Origin: Loripinus fragilis
Lineage: Eukaryota; Mollusca; Bivalvia; Lucinida; Lucinidae
Reading direction: 5' to 3'
DNA: 64,000 nucleotides
NCBI GenBank assembly: GCA_964019695.1
Contig: OZ026518.1
Span: forward strand, 84,811,950-84,875,949
Below the pieces are notes generated by a model. It was not told the origin of the DNA. It saw only the letters and a list, made by a program, of their open reading frames with translations, and ran no database searches. Position 1 is the stretch's first letter; each line of letters begins with the position of its first letter. The translations under genes and the position numbers were made by a program. Positions 57,121 to 64,000 of the stretch are shown piece by piece.

Positions 57121-58835
57121 ATTACACTGCAAGTGTATTTGGATTTTTTAATTTTGTCTCACTACTTATAACATTCTCCATATCTGCATAGCCAACATAA
57201 GCATCACCGTTTTTCGTTTGCAAATAATTCAGAATCGAATGCAGTATTCTCTTTCAATACTCTGACATTAGCTTTTAACGACTACGCCTTTAAAACAACT
57301 GACCCCTTTTCAAAGGTGAATGACTCATTTATATTCTAACAAGCATACCTTTAACTGACATGTCTCTAACACCTATTCTACTGTAGATGCAGCGATTTCT
57401 GCTCGTACACTCTGATAACGTTATGTTTCTAATTGAAATCTCCTTTCTTTGATTATCTTTTACATTTTCTCCATCTTTCAGTATACATAAACCTACCCGT
57501 TTTCAAGCAGAAGAAATGTATGAATCATTTAACATGCACAAACGGTTCAATTGATAATTTTCTTCAAACAGAAGAAATCCAAATTTCATTAAATCAAGAA
57601 AAAAATCGACATCAGGAATAAGGGCTGCCTATGAGCAAAATTTAAATACATACTGCGTAATAGCTTTGATTCCACATAAACAGTCATTTACAAATGCAGT
57701 TATTCTTTGACCATTTACCACTGTAATAACATCACTGTTAAAACTTCCCGCAATATTTGACCAATGCTGGCCAATTCCAGTAAAGAATTCTGTATGTAAA
57801 ATGCTTCCTTACCTGCGTCTGACCATGAGAAAGCTGAAACCGTTCCATTTGACTGAGCTTTATCCATGTAATTAATATAAGACTCACCATTTTCAAATTA
57901 GCTCATGAAATATCATTTTGAAGTTGTTGTCATGTAATCTTGTAACTTTTTTTTTTTTTGTATTTTAAACTTAGATTTATGCAAATTATTGCTTATGCTA
58001 TTACAATACAGTACTAATCTATGCTTTGTGCCTTGTTATTTTTACAGTATAGTATTAATAGCATGAGGCTACTTTTCAATTTTAAGAATACATTTCTAAG
58101 ATAGTAATAAGTGGATCTCTTTGTTGTCTTATTACTGTAAGACTTCTTTACATGGCAGAAATTTCCATCTTTTTTTTTTTTTAAGATAAACACTCTCTGG
58201 CAAAAAAAACAAAAACAACAGTATTTGTCGCGATCAGAACAGCAAATAGATAGATAAAGTGTAATCCTCTTCTATAACCAACGTAAAGTACTAATATGAC
58301 CATGCATATATTTATATTTAATATTTAACCTATTTCATGGGGATTCATCTTTACTTTACTCTCTGCAAATCCACCCACCTTCGTTATCGTCTCTCATGAT
58401 CTAACTGATCTGTACTACCAACCTTACTATAGCGCCAAGATTCACATCTTAAAAAAAATCTTTATATCTGAAATGTCTATCTGATGAAAACAAGAAAACT
58501 GCTTTCTGTACTTATCTTTACATTGTGCTTTAGATATGGACTTTCAAATTTCCAATGCCAACTTGGATTGAGCTCTTCAAATGTGTTTCTGATCCTCTTC
58601 ATCACTGGCGACCTCCAGATGTAAATAACCGTCAACCACTTTCTAGCCAATGTGGGTTCTAATAACCTGTCGTTGTTTCAAATATTGGAAACTGAAATGT
58701 AAGAACGTTAGATGTAAAACTGTGATTGATTCCATCGTTGAGTTAACAATTTTATTTTATTATCATTATAACTATTATTATTACTATTAATTTATCTTCT
58801 TTGCAAAACCAGGAAATGCAGCCCAATTCATGAGG
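57121..58835. other. No gene seen
   Basis: AT-rich with long T tracts (57950, 58170); no ORF with recognisable content. Confidence 0.45.
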
Positions 58836-59312
58836 ATGTATAGCCTGCTCTTGACGCCTATATTTGTAACTGTGTTTGAAACTATGCTCGTGGTATCCCT
58901 GGTATAGTCTTTCATAATGTGTATGTAGTGTGTTACGTTATTTTTTATTTGCTCTATATTTTACAACATTCTCCGCATTTGAGCGTTTCAGATAAACATG
59001 TGTAGCCTGCTCTTGACGTCTATATACGTGAACATGTTTGAAACTATGACCGTGATGTCCTTGGTATATTCTTTCTAGTGAGTTGCGTTATTTTTTATTT
59101 GCTCTATATTATACACCATACTCCGCTTTTGAGAGTTTCAGATAAACTTTTATAGCCTGCTATTGACATCGGTATACATGAACGTGTTTTGAAATATGAT
59201 CGTGTTATCCCTGCTATATTCTTTCATAATATATTATGTAGTGTGTTGCGTTATTTTTATTTGCTCTATTGTATACAACATTCTCCGCTTAAAGGCGTTT
59301 CAGATAAAAATG
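58836..59312. repeat. ~155-bp tandem repeat, three units
   Basis: TAGCCTGCTCTTGACG recurs near 58841, 59003 and 59153. ATTTTTTATTTGCTCTATA and TTTCAGATAAA recur at matching phase. Confidence 0.85.
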
Positions 59313-59618
59313 TACCTTTCGCTAAATTCTTCATCTTCATATACCGTTTAATAATGGTTTAGATTTCTGTCACAATCATCTACTTTTTGAACATGCCATC
59401 TTCTACACATTGAACGCATTTACCTTTTGAGTTATAATCTGCAGATGCGACAGACGCACTTTTGCTACCTAAAATTCACAAAATAAGTTTTTGAGTGTCA
59501 CTTATCTTTTTAATTCTGTAGAAACCAACTTGTTCATCTCGTTCTGTCTGCTGTTAATACCCTAGGTCGATGCCATGCTATCTTCTTACTCCAGAAATAT
59601 AGACAAACGTCCTTCGCT

Positions 59619-59807
59619 TTTTGTGTGTTGCTCACATCTGTGAAGCCGCCGTAGAACTGATTTTTCACGACACTTCGTTCACAAATACCTGATTATTCTC
59701 AGTCCGTGCATGACGACTGAGTAATAATATACTGCACAACCTTTGTTAATGCTAGTGCCGACTAGACAAATATTCTGCTCTATTCGATGAAACGAGCAGA
59801 ATGTTAA
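59619..59807 (+). repeat. 189-bp direct repeat, copy 2
   Basis: Identical by eye to 54358-54546. It precedes the decayed ORF at 59880 by about 70 bp. Confidence 0.93.
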
Positions 59808-59879
59808 CTCTTGATGGTCGTAATACATTCCATGGTATGCCGATGATATCAGGTGTCACTCCTTCTATTAAATATACAT

Positions 59880-60840
59880 TAAGAATAATTCCCTGTGTAG
59901 CAGTAACAGCTGAGGATGTTGCAGCGGTAGGGAAAATATATAATTACTTTAGAAAGGTTGAATATTAATATGAAAAACAACTTCCAGAAATTGGCAAAGA
60001 TGGTAATTCCAGGAAGACTGATATACTTTGGAAGTTATCATGACTGCTTTACACTACAACTCCTGCCTGTAATGATGGCGAATATCTTGGTCAATCTTCA
60101 GTAAATATTCTGTCAATAAAAGACATTGATTCTACAAATGAATCGTGCATATATTCGACACTACACTTTGTTGCAGACAAGGCAAAGAAATATGGAGTGA
60201 CACATGTTTTAACATTTGACCAGCCCCTTTGGATGAAGGCACAACATTTTCTCATGTTTTGCTCTCCACTAGCAGAATTAAGAACACTATTTTGCGTCTT
60301 TGGGATTTCACATGGAAATAAGTTTTCATGGACGCGTTGTGCATGGCAAAACTGGAGTAAATGATCTCTTTTCATTAGTATATGCTGAGAACACTGTATC
60401 CCATATGCTTAGTGAGAAGGCAATTGCTAGAGCTATATGAGCACATACACTTGTTGAATTGGCCTTGCATGCCCTGATTGCCCGATTGCAGCAGATGTAT
60501 TTGATATCAACCGACCTGATAATAATGCAGCAGATATAAAAGAGGAAGAATCAAATGACCAAGCTCAAGACAAACACAATAGGGATGAAATAATTGATGC
60601 TATAATTACTCTTGACATTAATGAACATGCAGCATAAATGCATGCTAATGCAGTGGCAAAAGAAGCCATGAAACGGTTTGACAACCTCATGAAACATGAG
60701 GCAGATCTAGTTAATGTGGAGTCAGATAAAAAATGTTAAAACATTTCTGATATAGATCCTGAAATGCTTTCGCAAGAAGAGAAAATAGCTGCAGGACCAA
60801 TGGCTAATACATTGTATGTGTCAACATAGTGTTATAGTGT
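59880..60840 (+). pseudogene. Decayed ORF of an unrecognised multi-copy invertebrate family
   Basis: A longest clean stretch from about 60071 reads NDGEYLGQSSVNILSIKDID, then CIYSTLHFVADKAKKYGVTH and VLTFDQPLWMKAQHF. After a frameshift, HGRVVHGKTGVNDLFSLVYA and ENTVSHMLSEKAIARAI follow, then a TGA, then AHTLVELALHALI. After further shifts EEESNDQAQDKHNRDEIIDA, AKEAMKRFDNLMKHEADLVN and DPEMLSQEEKIAAGPMANT. The 'FDQPLW.KA' wording matches my memory of uncharacterised multi-copy invertebrate proteins, probably of transposable origin; I do not know the function. Many stops and shifts show it is dead. A 189-bp direct repeat lies just upstream. Confidence 0.6.
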
Positions 60841-62639
60841 TGGCATAAATGTGTTAAAGAAATAACATTCCTGAATAAAGTGGTGAATGACACAGTAAAT
60901 CCACAGACATTGCCACCTTAACACAGTGCCTGTAAGTACAAAAGCTTGAGGGTATATTTCCAGATATTGGAATAGAAATCAAGCTCAGGAAGTTTTAATG
61001 TGTAAGACTATGGCTGGTTGATAAGAAAATGTATCATAGAACCTGTGAAAACTGATTAAGACCCAGCTTCTATGAATAAATTGACAATGATAATGTGTGT
61101 ATGCGAAATTGGGTGTTAAACATCACAATGCACTTGTAGAAAGTTGAGATTAGAATGCAGTCGCGTGTGTAAGAATTGCAGGGGCAGTTGTACGAATTCA
61201 ACACAACCAGATCTAGAGTTAATTGAGTTCCTGCAAACTGTAAGTTTACAGCAGCAAATAATTCTGTATACAGTTATGTGAACATAAGATTATTCATCTT
61301 AAGTTAGACTATGAAGTCATTTTTTTTTTCAATTTTATAATTTACATAAAAATCAGTTGTCAGGAAGCAACATGAAATCAAGACTGTGATGTCATACCAC
61401 GAATTACACCTAATTCTCAGTGGACACAAAGTGAGTATATAGTGAAAGCTGTCAAACTAAACAGTTGTACATATCAATTGTTTAAATATCAAATTAAAAA
61501 ATAAACAAATTTGAATTGAAATAAAATGTTGGTATCGTGTATATATAAGTTAAAGTGTGTAGGACAATAAAATATTTATCATATGATGTCTAGGGGAAGT
61601 GCAATATTCAAGCATGCCAAAATTTTATTGTGCACGTTTTTGTTACTATACCGGTATATGTATTTACCCCCCTTAAAGACTGTCATTCTGCTTGAGTGCC
61701 TTGATTATGGTATACCCCTAAGCTAAATTGGTTGAATTATAGTTCATTAAGGAAGGATCAGATGTTAAAAGCCAGACTAAGAAAAGTCCAGGTTTTATCT
61801 TTTTTTATGATATCCATAAACAATTTATTAAATAGGTTTAATACTGCCTGATATGCATGTGTGCTTCCATATATTATCATATACATATCAAAATGTTTTT
61901 ATTGTGTTAGTGGTTACATGATAAGTGGTATATTTCATAGAAATAGCATTGTTGCATATAATGTGAAACATTTGGAAATAATTTTGCGATAAATAAAGTC
62001 TGAAATTCTATTTTTCTTTAAAAAAGAGACTTTTATTCGGAAATTTTATAATATTAACGATTTCAGTCATACGAAGACACCAAACAAACAAGCATGACAC
62101 ATTTAGCCTTCCCTTAAAAAGTAAACAGCCCAGTAAAATATGCCCAAACAATCTATAGAATTTCAAATTTTAATTCAAAGTATCTCCAATTCGATCTAAT
62201 ATTTTTCTTGGGACTTTTTCACTGTGCATGATTAGTCTTTGTTATTGCCATTTTAATAGGCTTGATTTCTGTTCGTTTTTTGTCCCAGTCAAACTGTACA
62301 GGGACTGGACTAAATAGTCCACGATGTGAGAGCATTCTGCAATACTTTCGGCCTTCATTAAGCTACCATTTATTATTAATATCTTTGTTTTGTCAATTTT
62401 TGAGTGACCGTTTTACACAGGTGTTACTGTATATTAAAAGTGAACTAAAGCAGACATTTCTTTTGGACTCAGTGACACAGACATTATTAAATAAATCACT
62501 TATAGTGTCTTGTTATAAATCTTACCTCCACAAGCTGTTATATGATCTGTCAGGCTAAGGTGGGTCACTGTGTCAAGTTTATCGCTTCACTGATTTCTCT
62601 GGCATTCGCAGTTGCATAATATGCATGATAGGATGCATC
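60841..62639. other. No gene seen
   Basis: AT-rich. Near 62325-62435 a stretch related to the hairpin flank at 40450-40555 is present (GAGCATTCTGCAATACTTT; GACCGTTTTACACAGGTGTT). A 98-codon ORF at 62262 overlaps this repeat and is not credible. Confidence 0.45.
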
Positions 62640-62880
62640 ATTAACCCATTTCAGCCGAATGGACTTTCCTACCCGTATCAGAAAGACAAGCCCATTTCCA
62701 ATTTATGTTGTTGGGTGCCTTTTTTCTTCTTTTGTTTCAAAATTTAAACAGAGCATTCTGTTAGTAAACCGTGAAGATCCTGATCAGACGCCGCGGTGTA
62801 TGATCTGGGTCTGCACTGTTTGCCTATGTATGTCCAAAATGGATGTTGTACTTATAGGGGTTAATAGATATACAATGTGA
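62640..62880. repeat. Dispersed repeat with foldback half-site
   Basis: TTAACCCATTTCAGCCGAAT, GTGAAGATCCTGATCAGACG and GATCTGGGTCTGCACTGTTT resemble the foldback at 18082-18192 and other bivalve dispersed repeats; incomplete here. Confidence 0.5.
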
Positions 62881-62924
62881 ATATATTGCATATCTTATTT
62901 CACAGAAAAGCACATACATTTATT

Positions 62925-63268
62925 TATCATATGACGTTGCGTCTGGGAGTGAAATAACGCCACGCAATAAAATCGACAAAACACTAGTGGTTTACAGAGT
63001 TTCAGGAAACGTTATAACATCCATAACAGCGTTGCGTACATAATGACAAAAATATAATGTTTTACGGCAGAAGTTAGATTTCAAAGTAAATTTAATGTTA
63101 ATGTCATGTGATAAATAGAATCTAACATTTGTGCTCCTGTGTTATTGAATTTTTAAACTCGTTGCGAAAAAAAGGTAAAATGCTCGGCAAGCCTCGCATT
63201 TTGTCTCTTTTCTACAACTAATTTAATAAACTCAATAAAGCATGAGTACTCATGTAAGATTCTCTATA
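62925..63268. mobile_element. K-family MITE, copy 2 (inverted)
   Basis: The reverse complement of the copy at 27790 can be followed end to end: ATCATATGACGTTGCGTCTG, GTACATAATGACAAAAATAT, AATCTAACATTTGTGCTCC, GGTAAAATGCTCGGCAAGCC and CATGTAAGATTCTCT. It is diverged, with several indels. Confidence 0.85.
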
Positions 63269-64000
63269 TATACAATTTAGGAAACTAAGTCAAACGTTGG
63301 TGCCAATATGAAAACATGATGGATCGCGTTTTATACAGTGGATATTCAAAATTGCTTTGACGTCGCGTCAGATGTTGGTGTTAATTTTAAAAACGTAGGG
63401 GTCCTCTCTATTGAAAGTTCTCTATTTTACTTATTCCATTGTACATTTTTACAAACTAAACATCAAAAGAAAGGTTATTAATTATATTTTACATTGATGA
63501 AAAACGAAAGACAAATTAAGATACAAAGAAAAAGTTATCGCTAACATGTTCCGTATAAATTGTCGATTTTTTGCATGTAGAGATGTAACAGAAATCGTTT
63601 GGCGGAGTGTTTCTAAATCCAAAAGTTTTAACTAATAATGCATGAAATCTTGTAATTTTCCCCGCATAGCTACTTTTTGTGCTTATCCTCACGACGACAT
63701 GCGCGAAATTGGCGTTAATCGGCAAACTAACCAGAAATAGCCAACCAAGCAAAGAAACGGAACGTGTAGAGATTTTAAGAAAACGTTGAAAACATCGGGT
63801 CAGTGTATTTATGTTGATGTATTACTTTTTAGTGCCTCGTGTTTTTGAAATTCGAAGTATATCACAAAAATGCGTTTTCAAAATAGAATTAAAATTTGGA
63901 TTTATTCTTGATTTTTTCCATATTTAGAGCAATAATTTGTTATTTTGCTGTGTCTAGCAAAAATGTCACACTCACGCAAATGGCGTCTTCGGAATTATGA
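63269..64000. other. No gene seen
   Basis: AT-rich to the window edge; a 78-codon minus ORF at 63516-63752 has no recognisable domain. Confidence 0.4.

Noticed and set aside
54358..59807. LTR retrotransposon bounded by the 189-bp repeats
   Set aside because: No TG..CA termini, primer-binding site, polypurine tract, gag, protease, RT or integrase is visible between the repeats.

Overview
The window looks like nuclear DNA of a bivalve mollusc or a close relative. It is AT-rich, gene-poor and intron-bearing, with a tRNA-derived SINE, many small foldback elements, tandem satellites and Penelope-like retroelements. The species cannot be fixed from the sequence alone. No bacterial or viral gene organisation is visible.

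I can support only one host protein-coding gene. It is a class A (rhodopsin-like) G-protein-coupled receptor on the + strand, split into two coding exons (11029-11851 and 18629-19125) by a 6.8 kb phase-1 intron that interrupts TM6. The spliced product would be 439 residues. The scaffold is mostly canonical (DRY, CWxP, disulphide cysteines), but the TM2 aspartate is His and the NPxxY tyrosine is Ile. The intron is full of repeats, including a complete SINE with a perfect 10-bp target-site duplication.

The rest is a mosaic of transposable elements and satellites. From left to right: a degenerate ~150-bp satellite (1.6-2.3 kb); a Penelope-related repeat flanked by direct repeats (3.4-4.2 kb); foldback and MITE families (3-10 kb); the GPCR (11-19 kb); more foldbacks (19.4-25 kb); a decayed IS630/Tc1-like transposase (25.5-26.2 kb); 29-42 kb with long-palindrome elements, a hAT-like element nested in another repeat, and a reverse-transcriptase pseudogene (37.7-38.3 kb, - strand); a Tc1-like element (42.3-43.2 kb); a ~140-bp satellite (46.9-51.3 kb) interrupted by a Penelope-like element carrying a GIY-YIG endonuclease; a 2.2 kb long-TIR element (51.4-53.6 kb); several minisatellites (53.6-59.3 kb); a decayed ORF of an unrecognised repeat family (59.9-60.8 kb); and a MITE copy near the right end.

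The most interesting object is the Penelope-like fragment at 47.95-49.28 kb (- strand). Its GIY-YIG region lies upstream of a linker with a C-x-C-type motif, which is the permuted order described for the Naiad clade. Its three in-frame TGA codons all fall where cysteine is expected, while the other interruptions are TAA/TAG or frameshifts. Clam Naiads are reported to encode selenoproteins, so this looks like a decayed relic of a selenocysteine-encoding retroelement. All similarity statements come from reading the sequence and from memory of the families. No database search was run.
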